From: Tuctoria greenei
Lineage: Eukaryota; Streptophyta; Magnoliopsida; Poales; Poaceae
Assembly: GCA_036927565.1 (NCBI GenBank)
Contig: JAYESD010000008.1
Coordinates: 109,290,279 to 109,354,278, forward strand
Direction of reading: 5' to 3'
DNA length: 64,000 nt
A program made the position numbers and the translations under genes. Below, piece after piece: positions 1 through 11,690 of this stretch (position 1 is the first letter of the stretch; each line of letters starts with the position of its first letter). The notes under the pieces are model-generated. The model ran no database searches and was not told the origin of the DNA. It was given only the letters and a program-made list of their open reading frames with translations.

Positions 1-1886
1 ACTCGTTGGCACACGTCACACAATGCAACATATTCGGCTATGTCCTTCTTCATGCTATCCCACCAATAGCAAGTCTTCAAGTCTTTGTACATCTTCGTAC
101 AACCTGGGTGAATTGAGTAAGGCGAGTCATGTGCCTCCTTTAATATTGTCTCCCGAATATGCTTTATATTAGGCACAACGATTCTCTTTCCAAGCCATAA
201 GGTACCATGTTCGTCTTTATCAAATCTGAATTCTCTCCCTTCTTCGGTTCTTTCCTTGATTTCCTTGATCTCCTCATCTGTGGTTTGTGCCTCTCGAATT
301 TCTTGCTCCAAGGTTGGGTTTAACTCCATCATCTCCATCTCATTTACAAACCCGAGGTTCAACCGTTCAAACTCCTTACATAACTCGAATGGTAACTCTC
401 GAACCGTGAGTTGATGACTTACTCCTTTTCTACTCAAAGCATCGACCACTACATTGGCTTTTCCCGGATGATAGTTGATCCCCAGATCATAATCTTTGAT
501 GAGCTCCAACCATCTTCGTTGCCTCAAGTTCAGATCTGTCTGTGTGAAAATATACTTAATACTCTTGTGATCCGTATAAATTTCACACCTATGTCCAAGA
601 ATATAGTGTCTCCAAATTTTCAATGCATGTACCACGGCTGCAAGTTCTAAATCATGTGTTGGGTAATTATGCTCATGTTTCTTCAATTTTCTTGACGCAT
701 AGGCGACCACTTGACCTTCTTGCATCAATACACATCCAAGCCCTTGTCTCGATGCATCACAATAGATGTCGAAACTCTTGCTTACATCCGGCAATACCAA
801 AACTGGGGCTGTTGTTAACCTCTTCTTCAACTCCTCAAAACTATTCTGACAAGCTTTAGTCCATTGGAACGCCTTTCCCTTCATTAGCAACTCCGTCATA
901 GGCTTGGCTATCTTGGAAAAATCCTTGATAAACTGACGGTAATATCCAGCCATCCCAAGAAAACTCCTTATTTCCTTGACATTTTGCGGCGGCTCCCACT
1001 TCAACACGTCTCTCACTTTTCCGGGGTCAACCGATACTCCTCCTCCTGAGATTATATGACCCAAAAATGGCACCTCTTTCAACCAAAACTGGCACTTGTT
1101 GAACTTGGCATACAATTGATGCTCCCTCAATTTCTGCAGCGTAAGCCTCAAGTGTTCCTCATGTTCCTTCTCATCCTTTGAGTAGATCATAATATCATCA
1201 ATGAACACCATGACAAACTTATCCAAGTACTCCATGAAGACCTTATTCATGAGGTACATAAAGTAGGCAGGAGCATTTGTCAATCCAAAAGACATCATGG
1301 TGTACTCATAAGATCCATACCATGTCCTAAAAGCTGTCTTGGGTATGTCCGATGGTCTAATCTTCATTTGAAAGTATCCCGACCTCAAATCAATTTTAGA
1401 GAAGACACAAGCACCCTTCATCTGATCAAACAAATCCTCTATACGGGGCAAGGTGTACTTGTTCTTGATGGTCACCTCGTTGAGTGCTCGGTAATCCACG
1501 CACATCCTTTGGGATCCATCCTTCTTGTCCACAAATAGAACGGGCGCTCCCCAAGGCGAAGAGCTAGGGCGAATAAAACCCTTCTCTAATTGCTCTTGAA
1601 TTTGCTTCTTGAGCTCCGCTAATTCCATAGGAGGCATCCTATACGGCCTCTTAGCTATAGGTGCAGTTCCAGGTATTAAATCAATAAAAAACTCAATGTC
1701 TCGATCAGGTGGCATACCTGGCAACTCATCTGGAAAAACATCCAAAAATTCACACACTACCGGAATCTTCTCAATTGCGGCACCGTCCACATGATTCAGC
1801 TCCAATTGCTTCGGTGCGGTTTGAGATGCTTCAAATTCTATGGTGATCCCTTCCTCATTAGTCAACTTCACAGTCTTTGTGGCACA
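1..1886 (-). CDS. pol: E1 pol: reverse transcriptase, RNase H, integrase N-terminus (cut by window edge)
   Basis: Translating the minus strand from 1886 to the window edge gives one open frame with no stop. In order: the protease-RT linker; RT with a VDYRALN box (about 1480-1500) and the catalytic box as FIDD (about 1193-1204); RNase H with a YTDHKSI-type motif (about 570-590); and the integrase zinc-binding region, ending in a CYWW...CDVC motif (about 1-85). It copies element RNA into cDNA and integrates it. It is in frame with the upstream gag-protease ORF and separated from it only by the TAG at 1887-1889. The rest of integrase and the 3' LTR lie beyond position 1. Confidence 0.9.
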
Positions 1887-3401
1887 CTAAATAACTCCAT
1901 TGTGCTTCCTCAACCAGTCCATACCAAGTATAATGTCCAATCCTTGAGAATCCAAAACTATGAGGTTGGCGGAGAAGTCTACCCCCCTTATTCTAAGGCT
2001 TACTTTTGGACATACTATATTTGTCCTCATCTCTCCTCCAGGAGACTTAACCAACAGAGTAAACTTCATATGAGAGATAGGCAAACTATACTTGGCAACA
2101 TACTTCGATGCAATGAATGAATGCGATGCTCCAGAATCAAATAACATAGTCGCGGGGTTGGAGTTGGCGAGAAACATACCAATGACCACATCATCCGCTT
2201 GTTGAGCATCCTCCGTGGAGACATGGTTCACGTTGCCACGAGCAAAATTCTGCTGTCCACGGCTTCCTTGTGGCTGTCCTCCATTGGGTCTTGGGTTTTG
2301 CCTCGATGCATTGCTTCCTTGACCAAGGCCCGACTTAGGACATTGATGCGCAAAGTGTCCAGCTTCTCCACAATTATAACACTTCTTAACTCCACCAGAA
2401 TTATTGGGACGAGCTTGGTTTTGGGCATTTGCAGCAGGAAAATTAGCACGAGGCTCATAAGGCATTGGAGGCCTAGGTGCTTGCATAACAGGGCGCTGCT
2501 GCACAAACTGAGTTGGGCGCGGTGCATAACCAGGGTGCTGAGCAGGAATAGAGGAGCTGTAATGAGGCGCATTGGGCGGCGCAAAGCGAGGGCGCACATT
2601 ACTTCCTTGTTGCTGTCCTTGATACGGTGCCTTCCTCTTGATTTCTTGCTCCATCTCACGGATCTTGTTCTCAACCACAATCGCTTTGTCCACAAGCTTC
2701 TGGAAATTGACATAATCGCAGTTGAGTAGTTGCACTTGGATCTCATTGTTCAAGCCCCTCATGAACAAGTATTGCTTCCGACTGTCCCGACCTACATCCT
2801 TAGGCGCATACCTTGAGAGTTGAGTGAATTTATTGAGATATTCACTCACGTTTGATCTTCCTTGCCTTAAATTCTCAAATTCTTGCCTCTTCAAGAGCAT
2901 AACTCCCTCGGGCACATAATGAGAACGAAAATTATCCTTGAATTCGGCCCAAGTGATTCTTTCTTGGTTCTCATGAGCATTGCAATAAGCATCCCACCAA
3001 TCTGCAGCTGCTCCAACGAGTTGATGAGAAGCGAACAGGACCTTCTCCCAGTCACTGCATTGGACAATGGCCCGCTTCTTCTCCACGGACTTGAGCCAAT
3101 CATCCGCATCCATAGGGTTTGCGGCTTGAGCAAAGGTTGGCGGCCTAGTCCTCATAAACTCTCCCAACCGGTTATGAGGAGGCGGGGGTGGCGGTGGAGG
3201 CATGTGGGGCTGATTGTTGATATTGCCAGCCTGCAGCTGTCCCATAGTCTGTATCATGGTCTGCATGAGCTGGTTTTGCATTGCCAATAGCTGCTCGATG
3301 TTGATACCTCCCTGAGTAGATCCTTGCCCATTGTTGTTTTGAGGCACTCCATTATTCTCCTCTTCATCATTGCCATCCCTCTGGTTGCGAGTCCTCACCA
3401 T
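1887..3401 (-). CDS. gag: E1 gag-protease polyprotein (504 aa), ended by TAG
   Basis: The 504-residue ORF starts at an ATG 258 bases after the primer site. In order: a Gln/Asn- and Pro-rich N-terminus including an eight-proline run; a retrotransposon gag capsid domain (about residues 85-250, with WW and YL motifs); a CCHC zinc knuckle CYNCGEAGHFAHQC (about residue 340); and an aspartic protease with active site FDSGASHS (about residue 425). Gag packages the element RNA and the protease processes the polyprotein. In related elements gag and pol are one frame. Here a single TAG (1887-1889) falls between protease and RT, in the same frame as pol. I read it as a recent point mutation, possibly C to T in CAG, rather than a programmed stop. 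Confidence 0.92.
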   Translation of the reverse strand: MVRTRNQRDGNDEEENNGVPQNNNGQGSTQGGINIEQLLAMQNQLMQTMIQTMGQLQAGNINNQPHMPPPPPPPPHNRLGEFMRTRPPTFAQAANPMDADDWLKSVEKKRAIVQCSDWEKVLFASHQLVGAAADWWDAYCNAHENQERITWAEFKDNFRSHYVPEGVMLLKRQEFENLRQGRSNVSEYLNKFTQLSRYAPKDVGRDSRKQYLFMRGLNNEIQVQLLNCDYVNFQKLVDKAIVVENKIREMEQEIKRKAPYQGQQQGSNVRPRFAPPNAPHYSSSIPAQHPGYAPRPTQFVQQRPVMQAPRPPMPYEPRANFPAANAQNQARPNNSGGVKKCYNCGEAGHFAHQCPKSGLGQGSNASRQNPRPNGGQPQGSRGQQNFARGNVNHVSTEDAQQADDVVIGMFLANSNPATMLFDSGASHSFIASKYVAKYSLPISHMKFTLLVKSPGGEMRTNIVCPKVSLRIRGVDFSANLIVLDSQGLDIILGMDWLRKHNGVI

Positions 3402-3658
3402 CTGAAGAAAAGCAATAGGTAAGAATTAAGAAACGTCCCCAACTATATGCATCAAGGGATATGAAGCTAACCAACTAAATATACTAGCCTAGGTGGACAT
3501 GGCAATGCTAAGGCATCCCAAAATCCTCTATTAAGCACACAAGCAAACAATATATATAGCAAACAGCACACTCCAAGCAAAAACACATCAATTCCTGAGT
3601 GCTCCTATGTGCTCTAAAGTGTCCATTCTATCTAGGCTGCATCCTACGGTCAACCTGT

Positions 3659-3672
3659 GGCTCTGATACCAA
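3659..3672 (-). other. E1 primer-binding site (tRNA-Met type)
   Basis: Minus strand TTGGTATCAGAGCC, starting two bases downstream of the 5' LTR end. It matches the usual plant PBS complementary to the 3' end of initiator tRNA-Met, and it fixes the LTR boundary at 3675. Confidence 0.9.
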
Positions 3673-5436
3673 CCTGTGACGCCCGGTTCCGAAAATGAAC
3701 CAAGCTAACGCATATGTGTGCCCAGGATGTTCATCACACATACACGGTGCAATCACAAAAGAGTATACAGAAAATTACCACAAGACAAGATTAATTAACC
3801 AAATTTTATTACACAAACCAGATTATCCTCGAATACAAGCTCTAATGAATATTAATGATAAGTTCAACTAATGCAGCGGAAATAAACTAATTAAGCAACT
3901 AAGCAAACTAAGCAAAAGGGATAGCGCAACTCCAATAACACCACATGCAAAGCTGACGGTAGACACGGCCTAGAACTCCGCATTATCGCCATTAAACTCC
4001 CAATCCTGACCTGCAACTGTTGGGGGGATTGCAAGAGTGAGTACATGTCGTACTCAGCAAGTGTGGAAAGTATGACATGTGGCTGATTCAAATGACGACA
4101 ATAATAATGGCAAAGTGCTAAAAAGTACGGTAAAACATTTGAAAAGCAATATATCTTATGTATGTGAAGTAAACCCATCATAATCATAAGTAATACCATA
4201 ATACCAAATCTGAAATCATTACCATCATCAAAAATTCCAGATTTCACCATTGCCAATAACCAGATTCAATACCAGAAATAAGTTCATAACCAGCCATAAC
4301 CATTACCAAACCATAACCATCCCAATTACCAATTTCTCTCTAATCATGTAGGACATCCAGGCGCTCATAACCGGGAGCACAGCTATCATGATAGTTTATT
4401 TAGACTCTGCAGAGTTTGTACCTCTTTACCCACGTGTTTGTGATTTCATCACCCGTCGGCGACTAAAGATCCTCCCTTATGCCAATTACACTTCCTTTGG
4501 TGTATGGCCAAGAGATCACAAAATAGCCTTTACAAAGGGATTACTAGCCTATTTAGACCCCACTGAGGTTTCACCGGTGGCGATGCCTCCAACTGAGCAC
4601 ATCTTCAACCAAGGGCCCCCTCTTGAGCCATTCGGATCCCAGGGTAGTCCCACCAATCATCAACAAACCCAATCCGACTACCCCTTCCCCGAGCATCCAC
4701 AATGGTCCAAACAGCACTAGCAAAGCCCTAATTAATCAGCTACGCTGCACCCATACTTGGCCTCGTGGTGGCACTGTAGTCCTGACTTATTCTCGCATGA
4801 ACCGGTCCTTAGATCTAAGGCAAGCATACCACCATAACATCCAACCCATCCACATACCAGGCTTGCTTAGATCACCCATTAACATACCATATTGACCAGT
4901 TCATGTTATCCATAATCTCATCCATGCATAAATAAATTGATTGGTATAGTTGTTTTCCATCCCAGTTGATTAAGCAAAGCAAAAAGTAAAAAGCCTTTCC
5001 GACTCTCTACCATAAATTCCAGGTGACAAGGGTGGTCAAACAAATCTAGTAAACTTCCTACCATAGGATTCCCATCAAACTGACACAGCATGTAGTTTTG
5101 CAAACAAAACATTTATTTTAAAAATAGGATCAATATGCTTCAAGGACACTTGCCTTGCTCTTGCTGTTGATTAGGGTCAAAGCCTTCAAACACCTGGTGC
5201 TGTAGATCCTCCGCAGCACTCTCTAGCGCAAATCCGTCTAATCGACACAATAAACATACAAGACAAGAAACACAATCAAGGAGTGCACAAATATTACTCA
5301 ATATGACATGACATGCATGATTGATGCAAATGCAAGGTAGAACTTGTTACTAGATTGCTTTTAACAAGCTTATACAGGTTTGGAGTTGATTAGATCAAAT
5401 TTTAGAGTTAATTCAACACAATTTAACCAGAAAGAT

Positions 5437-6312
5437 CGGACTAGTCCGCTAGGGACCAGACAAGTCCGCACTCTGCGAGATCAGCAGATTAGGGTTTTCT
5501 AGATCGATGTAAATTTGGAGATTAGGGGTTGAATTCACGTAAGGAAAAGAGAATAGAAGTTATACCAGGTGTTTAGAACTCTAATGAACCAAGAAACTTG
5601 GAGGTAACACTTGGATATTGATGATCTAGGGTTGGTGATGAACTTGGAGATGAATTGGCGGTGAAGGAAGAAACTTGGTGGAGATCTTGATCCTCCTTCG
5701 TTTCCTCCTCTTCTTCCTCTTGCTTGGGATCTTCTCCTCCCTCCTTGATGGTGGCTCCCCACGAACTAGGGTTTGGGTGGGTGAAAATGTGGCAAATAGA
5801 TGTCAAACCAAGGGGTGGGGCTGTTTATATAGAGGTGGAGGCTAGGGTTAGATGGATTTCGAGTTTTGGGATGAGTAGAGGCCGGTTTAGAGTCCCACAT
5901 GGGCTCTAAAAGAGTTGGGCACGACATCCCTAGGCCCACTTAATGTGAAACCCAAGAAACAAGTCGTAAAACAAAAGGTCAATCTCGGAGTCACGAAATA
6001 TCGGACAAGTCCGGAAAGGACCGGACTAGTCCGAAGTCATCCAGAGAGAAAATCGGACAAGTCTGGCCAAACATCGGACAAGTCCGAATTTGAACAGAAA
6101 GGAAAACGGACAAGTCCGCTGGAACACCGGACTAGTTCAGGGACTTAACAAATTTTCAAGGATTCATGGAATACCGGACTAGTCCGCACAAGATCGGACA
6201 AGTCCAACGTTGTCCAGGGGCAAATATCGGACTAATCCGCAGCAAAAACGGACAAGTCCGTTTTTAGACAGAGGGAAATCAGACTAGTCCTCAGCAAAAC
6301 CGGACTAGTCCG
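5437..6312. repeat. CGGAC-WW-GTCCG palindrome cluster in E1 LTR
   Basis: About 14 copies by eye. The first is a perfect CGGACTAGTCCG at 5437-5448, the last a perfect copy at 6301-6312. The central dinucleotide is TA or AA, and several copies have one mismatched arm base. Spacing is irregular (about 15-45 bp), so this is not a simple tandem repeat. Most copies lie upstream of the TATA box. Confidence 0.85.
5823..5831 (-). promoter_or_regulatory. E1 LTR TATA box
   Basis: Minus strand reads CTATATAAAC, preceded upstream by the palindrome-rich U3. Transcription should start about 30 bases further along the minus strand, near 5790. Confidence 0.55.
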
Positions 6313-6442
6313 CACTTTCCTACATTTTTAAGTGCAGTTTTGTTCCATATCAATTTTAAACTTGTTCCTCTTAATGTGGGTTAATGTTAAACATGTATAT
6401 GAGTGCATGTAGGGCATGATGCATGAAAATGAGGGTGTTACA

Positions 6443-8206
6443 TGCAATCACCCAGTCTGGATCCCTTAAGGCTTCTTCTACCCTGTATGGTTCCAGAAAA
6501 GACACAAAAGAATAGGCTTCACGAAAATTTGCAACTCGAGATCTAGTAGTTACTCCCTTAGCAATATCTCCAATGATATTGTCGACAGGGTGGTCTCTTT
6601 GCACGCTCTGGTGTACTCTTGGGTGTGGAGCTTGTGTAGTTGCTTGTTCTTCATTATCTTCATGTGCATTGTCTCCCCCTAGATCATTGTTTCCATGATT
6701 GTCCTGATCTTCTTGATCTTCCTCCTCTTGATCTTGTGCAAGAGCTCCCCCTTGATCATTGCCTCCGTGTTGAGGTTCATCTTGTGCATTTGAGTCGAAT
6801 GTTTGCTCTTGTGGTAAGATATCACCAAGTCCCATTTTCTTCAGTGCTTCATATAGAGCTTCCTCTTTATCTAGCACACACTTATCAACTTGCTCCACTT
6901 GTGAGCCGTTAGATTCATCAAACACTACGTCACGTGCTACTTCAACAAGGCCGGACACCTTGTTGAAGACACGATAGGCGTAGGCATTCAATTCATAACC
7001 GAGCAAGAATCCTTCATCGGACTTCGAAGCAAACTTCGAGGCCCTCTGTTTCTTGTTCAGAATAAAACATTTGCAACCAAAAACTTTAAAATAAGAAACA
7101 TTAGGATTTTTACCGGTAAGGAGCTCATATGGAGTTTTCTTCAGTAGTCGATGGAGATACAGTCGATTCGTGGCATGGCAAGCGGTGTTCACCGCTTCTG
7201 CCCAAAATTGATCTGATGTCTTGTATTCATCCAACATAGTTCTCACCATTTTGATCAATGTTCTGTTCTTCCTTTCGGCCACTCCATTTTGTTGAGGGGA
7301 GTAGGGTGCCGAGAATTCATGCTTTATCCCTTCTTCATCGAGAAACTCTTCAACTTGGAGGTTCTTGAATTCTGTCCCGTTGTCACTTCTGATGTTCTTT
7401 ATGGTTGATGAGAATTCGTTCCGAGCTCTTTTCAAGAACTTCTTGAGGATCCCCTGAGTTTCTGATTTATCATACAAGAAAAATACCCAGGTAAATCTTG
7501 AAAAATCATCAACAATTACTAAACCGTATTTGTTACTGCCGATGCTGATGTACGAAACTGGACCAAAGAGATCCATGTGGAGGAGTTCCAGCGGTCTTGC
7601 GGTAGTCATCACATTCTTGGCGAGGTGTGGTGCTCCAACTTGTTTTCCTGCTTGACAAGCACTGCACGTCCTGTCTTTTTCAAAAACCACATCCTTAAGA
7701 CCAAAGATGTGACCACCTTTTAGAAGTTTCTGCAGATTTCTCATCCCAACATGGGCTATCCGTCTATGCCACAGCCATCCCATGTTGGTCTTAGCAACCA
7801 AGCAAGTGTTGAGTTCGGCTTTATCTTTGTTGAAGTCAACTAGATAAAGCTTGCCCTTCAACATTCCCTTGAATGCAATCGAGCCATCACTTCTTCTAAA
7901 AACAGTCACACCCTCATTAGTGAATAAACAGTTGTAACCTTTGTCACATAGTTGGGATATTGACAAAAGGTTATAATCTAGAGAATCTACATGTAAAACA
8001 TTTGATAAGGTATGTTGAGAGGATATTTCAATGTTACCGCTACCAAGGACCTTTCCTTGGCTGTTGTCTCCGAAGTATATGCCTTCAACTGGATCCTTGT
8101 TGTACTCGTACTCTACAAACATACCTCTCTCTCCGGTCATGTGATTTGTGCATCCGCTATCAAGTACACATTTTGTTCCACCGGAGGAGTAAGCCTGCAA
8201 AAAGGA
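6443..8206 (-). CDS. pol: E2 pol: protease, GAG-pre-integrase, integrase, RT start (interrupted by E1)
   Basis: Open frame of about 588 codons. Protease active site LDSGCTNHMTG is at the start. Next comes the pre-integrase zinc region (WHRRIAH...CSACQAGK), then the integrase core with its acidic triad visible as HMDLFGP, RSDNGTEF and NGVAERKNR. A long acidic Gln/Asp-rich linker follows, and then the RT entry motif ending DPDWVIA. At that point the frame runs into E1's LTR; the 23 residues that follow before a stop are LTR sequence. The frame is continuous with gag apart from one TAA at 8207-8209. There are no internal stops, so E2 is much better preserved than its host E3. Confidence 0.92.
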
Positions 8207-10477
8207 TTATTCCTTGGTTTTAGGTACCCAAGCTTGCTTGGGTCCTCTCAGGTTAGTCACAAGAGTCTTGGGCACCCACACACAAGTTTTCAAGTTCTTG
8301 TGGCGTGGCCCTGTATATTTGGCAATGACTTTTCCATATTTGGCTTTCATAAGAACATAAGAAGCGTCAAATGTACGAAACAATATTTGTGGTTCAGATT
8401 CATGGGATTTTTCCTTAACAAAGACAATTCTATTCTTAGCATGATTAGAAGTAGACATGTGTTTGTTCTTATCAAAACCAAGGCCATCTTTGACATTAGG
8501 AGGTCTAGTGACCATGTATGCACTGCGTGCATATTTGATCTTCTCCTTATCAAAGATGCCGCTTGGAGGGGCATGCATATTATGAGAAGTTGAAGTATTA
8601 GAAATAATATTCTTCTTACTAGAGCAAGTGCAAGTTCTGATTGTTGTCGAACTTATATCTTTGGAGGAAGAGCTCTTGGAGGACGAGGAGTCACTTTGCT
8701 TGAGCGACTCAACTTGCACCTCAAGGATCTTGTTAGCTTTTGACAAGTTAGCAAGTTCTTCCTTGATTGCAACATGCGAGTCTTCTAGCTTTGAGTAAGT
8801 TTCCTTACTCAAGGCTAGCTCAACTTCAAGCGACTCGCTCTTCTCTCTTTCAAGCTCGAAAAGCTTTTCAACTTCTTGATATCTCTTCCTTTCACGGATG
8901 AGCATATCTTCTTGTCGGTCAAGAAGTTCCTCCTTTTCAAAAATTTCGTTCGACAACATTTCCATTTTCTTTAGAGCAATTTTACTTAGTCCTCTAAACA
9001 TTTCTTCATTATCACTAGAGCTGTCAAAGTCATCAATAGAGGAATTTAGCGTAGGAAGAGTGAGCTGTACCTTTTTCTTGCCTTCCTTAGCCATAAGGCA
9101 AGTGTGGTTGTTCATGTCCCATCCTCCCATGTTTGGAAAGAGTGTGGCATTCATAGTAGGTTTCTTGACTGCGATAGTGGCCATCTCTTCTTCTTCATCG
9201 GAGGAGGACTCGTCGTTTGAGTCCCACTCCTTGCCAATGTGAGCTTGATGGGTTTGTCTTCTTTTTCTGAAAATTTTCTTTTCTTGAGGTCTTGTTTCCT
9301 TCTTCTTTTTGTTTTCTTCATAAGGGCAATCCACCATGAAGTGACCATACTCTCCGCAGTTGTAGCAAGTGCGTCGAGCCTTGGATTTTCCTTTATCCTT
9401 GCTTTTGCCTTCATTTGAGTTGTTGCTGTGTCTTCTTTTCATCATTTGCTTGAACTTCTTGATAAAGAGTACCATTTCTTCATCATCAAGATCGGTGCTC
9501 TCATCACTTGTATGCCCATCGTCTTGATCTTCACGAGCTTCTTTGAGTTTGGGTCGGCATGTTGCTTTGAGAGCAACCTCTTTCTTTTTGGAGGAAGTGA
9601 GTTCGGCCAAGTCTTTGACGTATTTTGCCTCTTTATCCATCATTTCATGATTTATGATCTTTCCCAACAACTCACCGGGAGTCATTTTGTGAAACCCGGG
9701 GCTTTCCATAATCATTGAGCAAAGTGTGACATTTCTTGGCATGAAGGCTCTAATCATTCTCTTGACTACCTCGTGATCCATCCATTTCTTACTTCCATAG
9801 GCACATATTTTGTTGATGAGTGCCTCCATCCGGTTGTACATGTCTTGTGGTGATTCGCATTCTTCAATAGCAAATCTCCCCAACTCTCCTTCAAGCATTT
9901 CGATTTTAGCTTCACGAACCGATCTATTTCCTTCGTGAGCTGTCTTGAGTGTATCCCAGATTTCCTTTGCACTTTCTAAGCCATCAATCTTGGTGAATTC
10001 CTCTCTGCTTAGTGATGATGTGATCACGGCGACGGCTTGTGCATTTGTGTGGATCTCTTGTTCATGTTCTGGGGTGAGTTCTTCATCCGTGTCTGGGATA
10101 TCTATGCCAGTGCAAACAATGTGCCACAGAGTAGGATTTAGGGATATTAGATGCATCTTCATGTTGTACTTCCACATTGTATAGTCGCTTCTGTCAAACT
10201 ATGGAGGTTTTCCCATAGGAATGGAAAGATAGTGATTGTTTGAATTGAGACGGTTGTAGTTGTAAGGGTGTCAGGAGTAGTCGTGATGACCACTCCCCGT
10301 CGTCTTCTCTTCTTCTTTTCCCTTTTGTCCTAGCAGTTTCTTTCTCAGAAGTGCCTTTAATCGTCACACTTCTTCATCATCGTGTGGGCTCTCTTTCAGC
10401 ACATCAAAAGTTTTAGTTTCTTGTTCCTCCTCATTAATGTTCATCTTCAAGATATCGTTGTTCTTCTCAAAGGCCAT
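8207..10477 (-). pseudogene. gag: E2 gag (three early in-frame stops)
   Basis: The ATG at 10477 lies just downstream of the PBS. The same frame runs to the TAA at 8207 but is broken by TGA (10364-10366), TGA (10271-10273) and TAG (10199-10201). The remaining 656-codon stretch contains a UBN2-type copia gag domain (WKYNMK...EIWDTLK...), a CCHC knuckle CYNCGEYGHFMVDC, an acidic Ser-rich region, a Glu/Lys-rich coiled coil (about residues 390-480), and a conserved C-terminus ending GPKQAWVPKTKE. Both TGAs are one C-to-T change from CGA. The length with the broken N-terminus (about 757 codons) fits long SIRE-type gag. Confidence 0.88.
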
Positions 10478-10516
10478 GATCTCTCCGAGATGTGAGTCTC
10501 ATTGGTGGAGAACCTC

Positions 10517-10529
10517 GCTCTGATACCAA
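10517..10529 (-). other. E2 primer-binding site (tRNA-Met type)
   Basis: Minus strand TTGGTATCAGAGC, one base after the LTR end CCACATTCA. Confidence 0.9.
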
Positions 10530-11288
10530 TTGAATGTGGCCTAGAGGGGGGGGGGGTGAATAGGCCTTTTGAATTTCCTGCACACTTAATAGAATCGTCA
10601 AAACTTGGTTGGCCGGACTAGTCCGGTCGTGTGGGCGGACTTGTCCGGTGTGCTAAAAATATGTGTGTTGATCAGGTGTTATTCGGGAAACTAAATTTCT
10701 TTAGCAGCGGAAATGAGAACAACTGATATTTTTATTTGAGATTAATATAAGAATGCAAGTAAAACTTATAATTGCCTTAGCTTGATGTTTAGCACTCAAG
10801 TGATCTAATGAACAAAATTTAAAGGAAATAAGGCGCAAGACACACAAATTTTTCCCAAGGTTCGATCTCACCACGAGATCTACGTCCTCGTTGAGGAAGC
10901 TCACACAGAGCCGGGTCTCCAACCCTTTCCCTCTTCAAGTCACCACGAAGGCCGACTTGGTTCCACTATCACGGGTAATCACCAAGTTTGTGGGGCAACC
11001 TCACACGATGAGGGCTCCCACGAGAATTACAATTAAAGAAGTGATCAAATACACTCAAAAGTATTACAATGCAGAGTATGAGTGTAGAAAGATCAAACCC
11101 CAAGAGCTCGCAATGAAGGAACGACGATCTCCCAATCCCGAATCCAAGTGTTCAATTGATTTCACTCTTTTTGCACTTTAGATGTGTGGGGAGAGGTGTT
11201 TTGGGCTCTTGGGACGAAGTGGCGGCGCTAGGGTTTGTTCTTTGATCAGTATTCGACATGTGTTTCCATAGGAAAGTCGTGGACTCTC

Positions 11289-11296
11289 TATTTATA
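11289..11296 (-). promoter_or_regulatory. E2 LTR TATA box
   Basis: Minus strand CCCTATAAATAGAG, just downstream of the palindrome cluster and of the sequence AACGGCTACC. The predicted start is near 11260. Confidence 0.65.
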
Positions 11297-11333
11297 GGGT
11301 TTCCAAAAAGGTAGCCGTTGAAAAACCCTAACA

Positions 11334-11690
11334 CCGGACTAGTCCGGTGCAAGTCCGGACTTGTCCAGTCTCAGTGTATTTTGAAGTCCATAAAGTCTGC
11401 CGACCTAGTCCGGTCCAAGCTCGGACTAGTCCGGTGCTGTGTGAAGGTGAACTCCAGAAAGTTCAACGGACTAGTCCGCGGACTAGTCCGATCTCCACAT
11501 ATGGGAGACTCCAGAAAGGTCAACGGACTAGTCCGATGGTCAACGGACTAGTCCGGTCCCTCAATATAAGAGACTCCAGAAAGATCAACGGACTAGTCCG
11601 GTGGACGCACGGACTAGTCTGGTCTCCCAATAAGTGAGATTCCAGAAAGATAAACGGACTAGTCCGGTCCATGATCGGACTAGTCCGGTG
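11334..11690. repeat. CGGAC-WW-GTCCG palindrome cluster in E2 U3
   Basis: About 12 copies, mostly CGGACTAGTCCG, often extended to CCGGACTAGTCCGG, with occasional TT cores. Between copies a short phrase (AGACTCCAGAAAGNTCAA) recurs at about 50-60 bp, so part of this cluster grew by local duplication. Confidence 0.85.

Larger units (their letters stand above)
1..6442 (-). mobile_element. E1: Ty3/gypsy LTR retrotransposon (Tekay/Del-like), 5' part
   Basis: Seen: reading on the minus strand, a 2.77-kb 5' LTR (6442 to 3675), a tRNA-Met-type primer site, a gag-protease ORF and then RT, RNase H and the start of integrase, running off the left window edge. The order protease-RT-RNase H-integrase places it in Ty3/gypsy. 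Long LTRs and the gag sequence resemble the Tekay/Del group, which is inference from memory; a C-terminal chromodomain would lie outside the window. It sits inside pol of E2: the E2 frame breaks exactly at 6443, and the presumed 5-bp target copy on this side is TGCAA (6443-6447). It is the innermost and least decayed member of the left stack. Confidence 0.92.
3675..6442 (-). repeat. E1 5' LTR, 2768 bp
   Basis: On the minus strand it begins TGTAACACCCTC and ends GGGCGTCACA, so it has TG...CA ends. The right boundary is where E2's pol frame (ending DPDWVIA) stops matching. The left boundary is next to the PBS. It carries a minus-strand TATA box at 5823-5831. Twelve or so CGGAC-WW-GTCCG palindromes lie upstream of that box (6001-6312) and two lie downstream (5437-5474). 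I see no genuine coding region in it. Confidence 0.9.

Noticed and set aside
1887..1889. Programmed readthrough stop in E1
   Set aside because: It falls between protease and RT, not at a gag-pol boundary, and no special context is visible; a point mutation is simpler.
3659..3672. tRNA genes at the TGGTATCAGAGC sites
   Set aside because: Only 12-14 bases match, directly beside LTRs: primer-binding sites. No full tRNA fold seen anywhere in the window.
5437..6312. CRISPR-like array of short palindromes
   Set aside because: Spacing is irregular, the repeats are 12-14 bp, the host is a plant, and the copies lie in LTRs.
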